From Lactobacillales bacterium (GTDB lineage Bacteria > Bacillota > Bacilli > Lactobacillales > Vagococcaceae): a DNA stretch of 12,531 nt. The notes beneath the pieces were generated by a model. That model saw only the letters and a list, made by a program, of their open reading frames with translations. It had not been told where the DNA came from and did no database searches. A program made the position numbers and the translations under genes. Positions 1-7,151 of the stretch are shown in pieces. The stretch lies in the NCBI GenBank assembly GCA_015655485.1, contig JAATEZ010000367.1, forward strand, positions 1 through 12,531, written 5' to 3'. The stretch's first letter is position 1; each line of letters starts with the position of its first letter.

Positions 1-974
1 AAATTCAAATGAAAAATAATTCGGTTCAGCATAAACATTAAATGATATTTCATATCCTGAAATAAATTTTCTTCATCGATCTCCGTAATAAAATTCTTTT
101 TTATTTCTAGGATCATCTCATGAAATAATCCTCTCACACGGCCCTCATACTGAACCATATTGTTTCCAATAACGGTAGTAGTTACTCTTGTATTGATTGG
201 AAAAGACAAAAAATCCTGATCATAACTTCCAAGTGTCAACTTATACTCTTTTTCAATATGAAAAAGAAACTCTTCCATTTTCGATGAATCTTTTTCAAAA
301 TTATTATAGTAGAGAATGGGTTCTAAAATAGGATTTTTACCTAAAATCCTGCGAAGGCTGACCGCTATCACCTTCTTGAATAGATTGACTGTATATTGAT
401 TGAGCATGTATTCTTTAGCCAGTTTGTCCACCTGATCAAGCGTCTCAGCAGAAATAAAGTATTCCTCGCTGTAGTAATCATAAACAAAATTCAATAAAAG
501 CAGTCTCAATTGAAATTCACTGCCGACTAGCTTTAAGCCTTTATTGGGAATTCCCTGAATGCTTGTATTATACTTGGAAATATTTTCTTTGATCAACTTC
601 ACATCTTTATTGACCGTTCCTCTGCTTACTCCCAGTTCTTCAGCCAAATCATCGATTATAATAAAATCATCTTTTATAATGAATCGCTTCAATATATAAG
701 CCATTCTCCGGCCGAATGAATTAAAATCTGTTTCTTGATTCAATTTTCCATTCATGATTTCCTGAAATAAGTCTAATTGATCGATTTTCAGCTGGTAATT
801 TTGAATGTGCTGATCTATAGTGGCGATCCCTTCCATCTGTTCATTCAATAACTCAATATTTTTCTTTACGGTCTGAGCACTCATGGCTGTCCGCCTCGAT
901 AATTCTTCTAGCGGAACGTATTCTCTGACTAATAACAGATTTAATATTTGATACCATTTTTTTGTTAACGACAA
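1..974 (-). CDS. gutR: BglG/PRD-family sugar operon regulator, GutR-like (partial, C-terminus beyond window)
   Basis: The open frame runs from a TTG at 974 off the left edge, giving 324 codons without a stop. The start is chosen because AAGGAGGAG (989-981) lies just upstream and because an N-terminal helix-turn-helix (about residues 12-40, around VPLEELSRRTAMSAQTVKK) would be lost with a later start. A second helix-turn-helix follows (about residues 100-125, DLAEELGVSRGTVNKDVKLI), then the family-typical NKGLKLVGSEFQLR stretch and the beginning of PRD-like helical domains. The visible end (YHLMFMLNRIIF) resembles the conserved HL-R region of a PRD. Family knowledge: such proteins are activators controlled by PTS phosphorylation of PRD histidines, often with C-terminal EIIB/EIIA-like domains. 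Position directly after a sorbitol-6-phosphate dehydrogenase matches gutR of Lactobacillus casei. The family is confident; the sorbitol assignment is inferred from context. Confidence 0.85.
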   Translation of the reverse strand, partial: MSLTKKWYQILNLLLVREYVPLEELSRRTAMSAQTVKKNIELLNEQMEGIATIDQHIQNYQLKIDQLDLFQEIMNGKLNQETDFNSFGRRMAYILKRFIIKDDFIIIDDLAEELGVSRGTVNKDVKLIKENISKYNTSIQGIPNKGLKLVGSEFQLRLLLLNFVYDYYSEEYFISAETLDQVDKLAKEYMLNQYTVNLFKKVIAVSLRRILGKNPILEPILYYNNFEKDSSKMEEFLFHIEKEYKLTLGSYDQDFLSFPINTRVTTTVIGNNMVQYEGRVRGLFHEMILEIKKNFITEIDEENLFQDMKYHLMFMLNRIIFHLN

Positions 975-980
975 AGATGC

Positions 981-989
981 CTCCTCCTT
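981..989 (-). promoter_or_regulatory. Ribosome binding site fixing a TTG start of the PRD regulator
   Basis: On the minus strand this reads AAGGAGGAG, near-perfect anti-16S complementarity, and the TTG at 974 follows after six bases. The next in-frame ATG (position 867) lies inside the first helix-turn-helix, so this site decides the start. Confidence 0.75.
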
Positions 990-996
990 GCTTTTT

Positions 997-1800
997 TTAC
1001 CCCCTTGTCTTCCCGCCTGCTACATTACAAGTGATCCCAGTGATATAACTTGAACGATCAGATAAAAAATAACTGACTAAGTCTGCTACCTCTGACAAAC
1101 GGCCGCTTCTGCCTAAGGGAACAGTGGCCGTTTGGCTATACCCGGCCCGCAGCGTTTCAACCTCTATTCCTCTGGTATAGGCCAGAGCCGTCTCGTACTC
1201 GATTGTTCGCAATCCTGTTTCTTCCATGATGCCCGGAGCGATCCCAACAACCCGAACCCCGAATTTACCCAATTCTTTGGCCCAAGAACGGGTAAAACTG
1301 TTAATGGCTGCTTTCGTGGCCGCATAACAGCTTTGTCCTTCAGATCCTTCCAAACCGCTCTCAGAAGACATGTTTATAATAACACCCTTTCCTTTCCTTG
1401 CTAATACTCTGCCTATCGCTTGCGCCATAAAGAAAACACCTTTTTGATTGATTCCCGTCATTTTATCAAATTCTGATTCATTCAACTCATAATGCCCTGC
1501 CGCTTCCTTCAGATCCACTAATAAGCGCGGAATGTTTATCCCCGCATTGTTCACCAAACCATCGATCGACCCAAATTCAGCCAAAGCTGTTTGTACTGCG
1601 TGCTCGGTCTCTTCTCTTACCGTGACATCCGTTTTGACAAATAATAAATTCGGATGCTGCTTTTTTCCTTCATGAATATCCGCATTGACCACTTTAACTT
1701 CCAACTCTAATAATTCTTCAATAATACTGGCTCCAATACCCGAAGATCCTCCTGTGACAACGACTACTTTTCCGGCAATATTCAACCAATTTGTCCCCAT
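997..1800 (-). CDS. gutF: SDR-family sorbitol-6-phosphate 2-dehydrogenase
   Basis: A 267-residue classical short-chain dehydrogenase that probably oxidises sorbitol 6-phosphate to fructose 6-phosphate with NAD in the cytoplasm. Visible motifs are the Rossmann dinucleotide site TGGSSGIG (16-23), NNAG (84-87), and the N118/S146/Y159/K163 catalytic set, with Tyr and Lys in YAATK. The C-terminus (SSYITGITCNVAGGKTRG) is the usual SDR end with a short extension. The overall sequence resembles, from memory, GutF of Lactobacillus casei more than E. coli SrlD. An AGGAAGGA ribosome site precedes the ATG at 1800. The PRD regulator starts 22 bases after the stop, so the two are cotranscribed, as in the gutFRMCBA operon; the PTS genes would lie to the left outside the window. 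The SDR fold is certain. The exact polyol phosphate substrate rests on resemblance and gene order. Confidence 0.85.
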   Translation of the reverse strand: MGTNWLNIAGKVVVVTGGSSGIGASIIEELLELEVKVVNADIHEGKKQHPNLLFVKTDVTVREETEHAVQTALAEFGSIDGLVNNAGINIPRLLVDLKEAAGHYELNESEFDKMTGINQKGVFFMAQAIGRVLARKGKGVIINMSSESGLEGSEGQSCYAATKAAINSFTRSWAKELGKFGVRVVGIAPGIMEETGLRTIEYETALAYTRGIEVETLRAGYSQTATVPLGRSGRLSEVADLVSYFLSDRSSYITGITCNVAGGKTRG

Positions 1801-1838
1801 ATTCCATTCTTCCTTCCTATTTCGCTTACTTCTATTAC

Positions 1839-1844
1839 ACTATA
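1839..1844 (-). promoter_or_regulatory. Putative -10 element of the gutF-gutR operon
   Basis: On the minus strand this reads TATAGT, five of six matches to TATAAT, 38 bases upstream of the gutF ATG. No good -35 box sits 16-18 bases upstream, which would be normal for a promoter needing an activator such as GutR. Weak evidence. Confidence 0.35.
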
Positions 1845-1993
1845 AAATAAATTCAAGCGGAAATTAATACAGTCATTTTAATCATCAAAAAAAAATCTAT
1901 GGACTAATCAAAAAAATAGCCTATCCGCAAACTTCTCATAGATATCTTTCTATTTCATAATTTTATGCGTCCATTCACTAGCCACCTGATTGA

Positions 1994-2116
1994 TATAAAT
2001 GCGAGGAGGACAAAGAACCATTTATTTATCCGGGATTTTTCCACGAGATTCTAAACGAACCAGTGAAGTACAAAACTTATTCCCAAATGAATGAATGGAT
2101 CCGCGAACGAAGTTAA
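1994..2116 (+). pseudogene. C-terminal remnant of a lysophospholipase/monoacylglycerol-lipase-like alpha/beta hydrolase
   Basis: Forty plus-strand codons follow an in-frame TGA (1991-1993) and end at TAA 2114-2116. The translation contains EDKEPFIYPGFFHEILNEP and ends MNEWIRERS. This is the characteristic C-terminus of Hydrolase_4 family lipases, including the catalytic-histidine segment (YPG-x-x-HE-x-x-NEP) and the final amphipathic helix. There is no start codon or ribosome site, and I could not find the rest of the enzyme upstream, where the gut promoter region now lies. It is best read as a relic left by deletion or recombination. The surrounding DNA (1861-1993 and 2117-2163) shows no other gene. 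The family call is from memory of the motif. Confidence 0.65.
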
Positions 2117-2163
2117 AAATGTCTTCAGCCTAGTGTTCATAATTTACCAATAGACCAAAAGGA

Positions 2164-2198
2164 AGAGCCTATGCTTGATTTACTCAAGTATAGACTCT
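2164..2198 (-). terminator. Hairpin downstream of the fucosidase operon, possible terminator
   Basis: Two 15-base arms (2164-2178 and 2184-2198) are inverted repeats with only two mismatches around a 5-base loop; on each strand one mismatch becomes a G-U wobble. Read on the minus strand it lies 68 bases after the last gene of the six-gene operon and is followed by TCCTTTTGG, a weak U-rich tail. It could alternatively have served the decayed plus-strand hydrolase. Confidence 0.45.
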
Positions 2199-2265
2199 GA
2201 TTTATGACATAATGATTAAAAAAATTGTGCGCTCTTAAAATTATTTATACGTCTCAAGATAAAAT

Positions 2266-3078
2266 TCAAATATTAGCTTTTAACCAATTGGCAAATAATT
2301 GAGGCCAAACAGATACTTCCTTTTGAATACCATAGCCATTTTCGATCTTTGTTTCTTCTGTCGCTAAGCTCAACCCATGACCGCCTTTAGGGAAAATATG
2401 TAATTCAAAAGGAATCTGATTTTTTCTCAAAGCCGATGCAAAAAGCAAACTATTTTCTGCTCTTACTAAATCATCCTCATCCGTATGCCATATAAAACTC
2501 TTGGGAGTCGTCTCAGTCACTTGATTTTCTAAAGACATTTTTTCCTTCAAAGCTTCATATTGATCTCCTAATAATGTTTTTATTGAGTCATGATGCGCAT
2601 ATTTTCCTGTACTCAGCACAGAATAGGCCAAAGGTAATCCATTTGGCTCCCAATCTTGGCAGCAACCATTTAATTGCTGCTCTAAAAATTTTTCTGTCCA
2701 GAACACACCTAAACTAGCAGCTAAATGACCGCCGGCAGAAAAACCGGCCACAATGATTTTTTTTTCATCCACATGCCATAATTCATGATTCTCGCGAATT
2801 TTCTTTACCGCTTCGGCCAGCTGAAGCAATGCTGAAGGATATCTTTCAGGAAATACACTATATCTTAGAACAAAAGCCTGAAATCCAAAACTCAGCATTT
2901 TGACAGCTACTGCCTCGGCTTCTCTATCAGAAGTCATACTATATCCTCCTCCAGGGCAGATAACCACAGCCGGTCTTTTTCTTTGGGGATCTATCTCGAT
3001 CGAATTATCCAAAATATAGAGATCTAAATATGCGATTGCCGTTGGAACAATAGTCAGACTAATTCTTTCACACTTCAT
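2266..3078 (-). CDS. Alpha/beta hydrolase, acetylxylan-esterase-like
   Basis: A 270-residue cytoplasmic esterase with no signal peptide. The oxyanion segment CPGGGY is at 41-46, followed by the family-typical SDREAEAVA. The nucleophile elbow is GFSAGG (112-117, Ser114), the acid is probably Asp202 in WHTDEDDLVRAENS, and the base is His234 in FPKGGHGLSLA. This arrangement matches the xylan acetyl/feruloyl esterase-like branch of the alpha/beta hydrolases, which remove acyl groups from sugar hydroxyls. It is the last gene of the operon, starting only 9 bases after the fucosidase stop, with GAGGAAAGG just before the ATG. Context suggests deacylation of an imported fucosylated oligosaccharide before or after fucose removal. 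All catalytic residues are present and the length is typical. The precise ester (acetyl or feruloyl) cannot be read from sequence. Confidence 0.85.
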   Translation of the reverse strand: MKCERISLTIVPTAIAYLDLYILDNSIEIDPQRKRPAVVICPGGGYSMTSDREAEAVAVKMLSFGFQAFVLRYSVFPERYPSALLQLAEAVKKIRENHELWHVDEKKIIVAGFSAGGHLAASLGVFWTEKFLEQQLNGCCQDWEPNGLPLAYSVLSTGKYAHHDSIKTLLGDQYEALKEKMSLENQVTETTPKSFIWHTDEDDLVRAENSLLFASALRKNQIPFELHIFPKGGHGLSLATEETKIENGYGIQKEVSVWPQLFANWLKANI

Positions 3079-3087
3079 AACCTTTCC

Positions 3088-4554
3088 TCACTTTATTCTG
3101 ATTTTACAAACGATCGGCAAGGTACCTTCTGAACTTTGATATTCGATCATCAATCCCTCTGTATTTTTTTCCCAGTGTGTGACGTGTTCCTTCCCCAAAA
3201 TAGTTACTTCCCGGATAATGCCATGAAATTCAGGCATATTTTGATTTTTTGAATCTGCCAGAGAAGTCACGAGAATTCTGCCATTTTTAGATGGATTCAT
3301 CACAAAAACATAGATAGAATCTCCTTTTACAGTAAATCTCAAATCCTGTTCAGTGTAGTTTTGCACTTTCGCTTCCTGAAATTGACCGGAGGCTAAAATA
3401 GTCGGACCTTCACCGGCTTTTCGCCAAACTTTTGATTCATAAATGGCTTCACCATTCACGTTTAACCAATCGCCGATTTCTTTTAAAATCCGCCGATCCT
3501 TCTCAGCGATCTCGCCATTGCCTTTAGGTCCGACATTTAAAAGAAGATTGCCGTTTTTAGAAACGACTTCAATCAAATCGTGAATAATTTCGCTTGGCTC
3601 TTTATAATCCAGAGTGGTCGTATAGCACCAAGAATTGCGTGCGATCGCTGTATCTGTTTGCCAATAAAATGGCTGCGCCTCTGCAAATTTTCCTCTTTCG
3701 ACTTCTACGATACCGGAACCAAACATCATGGCATCATGCTTATAACAGATCGCTACTTGTTTGCCCCATTCCTTGCCGCGATTATAATAGTAAGCCGACA
3801 AAATCTGTAAATATTCTTTAAATGCCTCATGCTGGATCCACCAGTCAAAGTAAAGAACTTCCGGCTGATATTTATCAATAATTTCGCAGGTTCGCTGTAA
3901 CCAATCATCAAGAAATTCAACAGAGGGATACGGTGTACTAAACAAATCTTGATTATCTGGTTCCGGCATAGCCGGCCAATAAAAATCACCTTTTTTCAGC
4001 GGTTCTTTGACATCGCTCTCAAACTCTCGGCCATGGCCCATGAAGAACCAGTGTTCTGCTCGATGAGACGAAGCACAAAAATGAATTTGTTTTTTTTCTG
4101 CAGCGGCTTTCAATTCTCCTAAAATATCTTTTTTTGGTCCCATATCAAAAGAATTATATTTTGAAAGTTCACTTTTATACATTTGAAACCCATCATGATG
4201 TTCGGCGACCGGAAAAATATATTTGGCACCCGCCTGCTTAAAAATTTCGATCCATTCCTTAGCGTCAAATTTTTCAGCGGTGAATTGGGGAATAAAATTC
4301 TTGTAACCAAATGCCTTTTGTTCTCCATAAACTTCGCGATGATGATCAAATTCAGGATATCCTTTGATATACATGTTCCTTGAATACCATTCATTATTGA
4401 ATGCTGCCAGACTATATAAGCCCCAATGAATGAAAATTCCAAACTTGGCTTTGGTAAACCACTCCGGAACCATGAAATCATTCAGCGATTGCCAGTCAGC
4501 CATAAACGGGCCTTGATTGGCGATTTTTTTTATTTCTGATACTGTTGCTGCCAC
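3088..4554 (-). CDS. Alpha-L-fucosidase, glycoside hydrolase family 29
   Basis: A 488-residue GH29 enzyme that hydrolyses terminal alpha-L-fucose with retention. Visible landmarks are AKFGIFIHWGLYS (36-48), VAEHHDGF (116-123), SSHRAEHW (162-169), the probable nucleophile Asp237 in VLYFDWW, WQTDT (298-302), SKNGNLLLNVGP (332-343), and GDWLNVNGEAIY. A beta-sandwich-like tail follows from about residue 385. There is no signal peptide, so it acts in the cytoplasm on imported sugar. The start is GTG 4554: GAGGTGA lies six bases upstream, and residues 7-30 (IKKIANQGPF onward) align with the usual N-terminus of the family, so the in-frame ATG at codon 18 is rejected. It starts 14 bases after the SGNH esterase stop. 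The GH29 acid/base is poorly conserved and I do not assign it. Linkage preference is unknown. Confidence 0.93.
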   Translation of the reverse strand: MAATVSEIKKIANQGPFMADWQSLNDFMVPEWFTKAKFGIFIHWGLYSLAAFNNEWYSRNMYIKGYPEFDHHREVYGEQKAFGYKNFIPQFTAEKFDAKEWIEIFKQAGAKYIFPVAEHHDGFQMYKSELSKYNSFDMGPKKDILGELKAAAEKKQIHFCASSHRAEHWFFMGHGREFESDVKEPLKKGDFYWPAMPEPDNQDLFSTPYPSVEFLDDWLQRTCEIIDKYQPEVLYFDWWIQHEAFKEYLQILSAYYYNRGKEWGKQVAICYKHDAMMFGSGIVEVERGKFAEAQPFYWQTDTAIARNSWCYTTTLDYKEPSEIIHDLIEVVSKNGNLLLNVGPKGNGEIAEKDRRILKEIGDWLNVNGEAIYESKVWRKAGEGPTILASGQFQEAKVQNYTEQDLRFTVKGDSIYVFVMNPSKNGRILVTSLADSKNQNMPEFHGIIREVTILGKEHVTHWEKNTEGLMIEYQSSEGTLPIVCKIRIK

Positions 4555-4568
4555 CTTTTTTCACCTCA

Positions 4569-5213
4569 TCATAAAAATTCTGTACTGTTCATCCAAGCCT
4601 TTGAAATCAATAAGTGCCCAGCCAATGAAGGATGAACACGATCGGAACTCAATACATAAGAAGACTGATGAATCAAAAAATCATCAAAGTATTTTTGGAC
4701 ATCGATATACTTAAGCCCATAGTGATCTGCCGATTCTTTGGTGATCTGATTATATTCATCTGTCATTTTACGCATCGGGTCCTCGCGATAACTCTCTACC
4801 ATAAAGGTAGACAGCAGGAGGATTCCTTTTGTTTTCTTTTGTGTCTTTTCAATCAGACTCGCGTACTTTTCCCGAAACATCTCTTTAGAAACCTGCTCGT
4901 CCTGACTAAATACACTATCAAAGTGGCGCCAGACATCATTGATTCCGATCATGATCGTGACCCAATCCGGCTTTAGCTGGAGTACATCCTCTTCCCAGCG
5001 TTTTTCTAAATCAATAATCCGATCACCGCTTACCCCTTTATTAATGATCATCAGTTCTGCTTGTGGGCAAAGTGCCGTGGTAAACGCATTGATCAGATTC
5101 ACATATCCTTCTCCCCAAGAGGACCAGCCGGCTGGCGGAGCCTCATAGTTTCTAGAACTGTCAGTAACGGAATCTCCAATGAATAATAATCGATCTCCTT
5201 TGTCAAACAACAT
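4569..5213 (-). CDS. SGNH/GDSL-type esterase
   Basis: A 214-residue hydrolase with the four SGNH blocks: GDSVTD (Ser15), NKGVSGD (oxyanion Gly60), GINDVW (Asn92), and SSDRVHPS (Asp191, His194). There is no signal peptide, so it is cytoplasmic. Family knowledge: SGNH enzymes of this size include rhamnogalacturonan and xylan acetylesterases and other carbohydrate deacetylases. I chose the ATG at 5213 over an upstream GTG at 5222 because GAGGAG (5227-5222) has 8-base spacing to the ATG but would touch the GTG. It follows the solute-binding protein after a 151-base gap with a cre-like palindrome, and leads straight into the fucosidase. With the alpha/beta hydrolase two genes later it gives the operon two unrelated esterases. 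The fold is certain; the substrate is inferred. Confidence 0.85.
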   Translation of the reverse strand: MLFDKGDRLLFIGDSVTDSSRNYEAPPAGWSSWGEGYVNLINAFTTALCPQAELMIINKGVSGDRIIDLEKRWEEDVLQLKPDWVTIMIGINDVWRHFDSVFSQDEQVSKEMFREKYASLIEKTQKKTKGILLLSTFMVESYREDPMRKMTDEYNQITKESADHYGLKYIDVQKYFDDFLIHQSSYVLSSDRVHPSLAGHLLISKAWMNSTEFL

Positions 5214-5265
5214 TCCTTTCACTCCTCTTCCAAAATAAACAAAGACGTATAAACGACGATTTAAA

Positions 5266-5273
5266 AAGCGCTT
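5266..5273. promoter_or_regulatory. Weak cre-like palindrome ahead of the enzyme genes
   Basis: The perfect palindrome AAGCGCTT sits in the gap between the solute-binding protein and the SGNH esterase. It matches the core of the CcpA box, but the full 14-base alignment to TGWAANCGNTNWCA has about four mismatches in either direction. It may be an internal catabolite repression site or chance. Confidence 0.25.
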
Positions 5274-5364
5274 CCTTAAAAAGGATTCGAAACTTCACAA
5301 AAAGTAAAAACAAATTTTTGAAAATCACGGATCATTTTGAAGCAGCCTATTCTATTCAGATCTT

Positions 5365-7110
5365 CTATTCAGCAAATTTTTTAGCAACCGCAACTCGTTG
5401 ATCATTTTGATCTTTGGCGTTAGCCATATCTACTTTCAAAACCTTATCATATCCCAGCCCCTTGGCAGTATCTTGCATTTCTTTTAACAGACTATTAAAT
5501 TCTGTTTCATTTTCAGCAAATACCATCTTCCAAGAATACTCAACTATTGTTGATTTGACTTGATTTCTTAATGTTGAGATTTCCGAACTATCATCTGGTG
5601 CTACATAACTTGCACCAGGAGCCACCAAAATTTGATTATTTTGCTTAAGATAATCGATCGTTGTTTCTGCTCCTCCCGAATGATCGGACCAATCTTTTTT
5701 AATTGAATTGGTTGTTTCCTCTTGATAAGTTTTCCACAAAGTATAATTGTACGGGTAGCCTGTATCCGGATCCTCATCAATCCCTAATACTGTAGTAACA
5801 TTCAAAGCGGAAGAACCGTCCGAATAACTTCCGCCACCATATTCTTCAGGCACCGTTGCATCTCCGCCTAAAAGAGCTTCTTTACCAAAATCTGACAACT
5901 CCGGAAGTCCGTCATCATTCAAATTCCAAGTCAATCCCTGGATGCCTGCACTTCCCTGAGTTTGTGAAGCATTGGAAAGTACACCTTCTGAGGAATACAG
6001 CCAGTCAATAAATTCTGAAATTCTTTCTGGATCTTCCGCTTTTGAACCAATGCCTATAAATTGTGATCCGCCATATACACTTGCTCCGTAAGAGAAAATC
6101 GTCTGATCTTTGATTGGAACCAGCATAAAACCTTTGCCGGCATTCAAATTTTCAGTCGTATTATACGCAGCTTGTCCTAACCAAGGCCACCAAGAGAATA
6201 AAACTTGACCATCCTGGAATTTCGAATATAAGGTATCGTAATTTTGAGTGGTTGATTCTGGATCGACCAGCCCCATCTGATTTGCCTCATAGTAAAATTT
6301 TAAAGCTCGAACATACTCTGAATCAGAGTCTATAATACTTTGATAATCAGATCCATCCGCTTTTGCCAATACAAAACCTAATTCATCATATCCGTAAAGG
6401 GCGGCCAATTGTTTTGCTGCGCCCATCATATTTCCATCCCAATCACTAAATAAAGAAAAAGCATATACTTTTTTCCCTGAATCGGTTGTACTTTGCAGTT
6501 CCTGCATATCCGCCATTACAGGCAGTAAATCTTCTAAAGTATCAACTTCAGGATAACCCAGTTCCGCATAAAGATCCCATCTCAAATAGGCTCCATAATT
6601 TAAATCAGTTCCTTCCGATGAAGTTGTTGGTGAAAGACTGGATACTGAAGTCGGAAATCCATAAACTCCATCTGAACTTTTATTAATATATTTAACAGCT
6701 GACTTATATTTCTTAACATTTTTCATATTTTTATATAAATCTGTAGCATCGTATAAAAGTCCGCCTTTCACTAATTCTTTATACTGTTCTCCAGTATCAA
6801 CAATAACAATATCCCCTAAATCGCCAGCGGCTGTCCTGGTCTGATAAAGAGTGTCGCCGTTACCGGCTACGTTAGGTGCAATAATATTTAATTTGATATT
6901 GAATTTATCCTTCACTTCTTTTGCAAACCACCCTTTTTGAATCCCCATATAATTAGCTAATCCATCGTACACATCTACTGTTAAGGTTTTCTCCTTAGCT
7001 GCAGAACTTTTTGAAGAACTTTCATTCACTGAATACCAAACAATTAATCCTGTTATCAAACCAATACACAGCACTCCTGCTGCCACTATTTTTTTCCACT
7101 TCTTGGTCAT
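5365..7110 (-). CDS. ABC importer sugar-binding protein, LplA-like, apparently membrane-anchored
   Basis: A 581-residue family 1 extracellular solute-binding protein that captures an oligosaccharide outside the membrane and delivers it to the two permeases encoded just upstream. After a KKWKK basic start comes one hydrophobic segment (about 8-26), a Ser/Lys-rich linker (30-41), then the binding domain starting at TLTVDVYDG. The long C-terminal half contains FSWWPWLGQ and QFIGIGSKAEDPERISEFIDWLYSSEG, typical of the large LplA/LipO-type binding proteins (usually 500-560 residues). The only Cys in the leader (Cys15, in GVLCIG) is inside the hydrophobic core and does not fit a lipobox, so an uncleaved N-terminal anchor or ordinary secretion is more likely than lipidation. 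The ribosome site AAGGAG is 8 bases before the ATG. It is the third gene of the operon. Confidence 0.9.
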   Translation of the reverse strand: MTKKWKKIVAAGVLCIGLITGLIVWYSVNESSSKSSAAKEKTLTVDVYDGLANYMGIQKGWFAKEVKDKFNIKLNIIAPNVAGNGDTLYQTRTAAGDLGDIVIVDTGEQYKELVKGGLLYDATDLYKNMKNVKKYKSAVKYINKSSDGVYGFPTSVSSLSPTTSSEGTDLNYGAYLRWDLYAELGYPEVDTLEDLLPVMADMQELQSTTDSGKKVYAFSLFSDWDGNMMGAAKQLAALYGYDELGFVLAKADGSDYQSIIDSDSEYVRALKFYYEANQMGLVDPESTTQNYDTLYSKFQDGQVLFSWWPWLGQAAYNTTENLNAGKGFMLVPIKDQTIFSYGASVYGGSQFIGIGSKAEDPERISEFIDWLYSSEGVLSNASQTQGSAGIQGLTWNLNDDGLPELSDFGKEALLGGDATVPEEYGGGSYSDGSSALNVTTVLGIDEDPDTGYPYNYTLWKTYQEETTNSIKKDWSDHSGGAETTIDYLKQNNQILVAPGASYVAPDDSSEISTLRNQVKSTIVEYSWKMVFAENETEFNSLLKEMQDTAKGLGYDKVLKVDMANAKDQNDQRVAVAKKFAE

Positions 7111-7151
7111 TGATCTTTCTCCTTTGCTTCATATATTTTTTAAATAAAAAT

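Noticed and set aside
1132..1404. Plus-strand 90-codon open frame within the dehydrogenase gene
   Set aside because: It is antisense to a complete SDR gene with all catalytic motifs, and its translation has no recognisable features.
1801..2265. Possible insertion sequence or tRNA gene in the 465-base gap
   Set aside because: No terminal inverted repeats, transposase fragments or cloverleaf pattern were seen. Only the putative promoter, the lipase relic and the hairpin are supportable.
3580..5148. Several plus-strand and alternative-frame open frames of 60-120 codons across the fucosidase and SGNH genes
   Set aside because: They lie wholly inside well-supported genes on the other strand or frame and show no recognisable protein motif or ribosome site.
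5214..5222. GTG at 5222 as start of the SGNH esterase
   Set aside because: The ribosome site GAGGAG touches this GTG, while it is ideally spaced (8 bases) from the ATG at 5213.
5351..5372. Nine-base direct repeat TCTATTCAG at the end of the solute-binding protein gene
   Set aside because: A single short duplication with 13-base period around the stop codon; it changes nothing in the protein and is compatible with chance or minor slippage.
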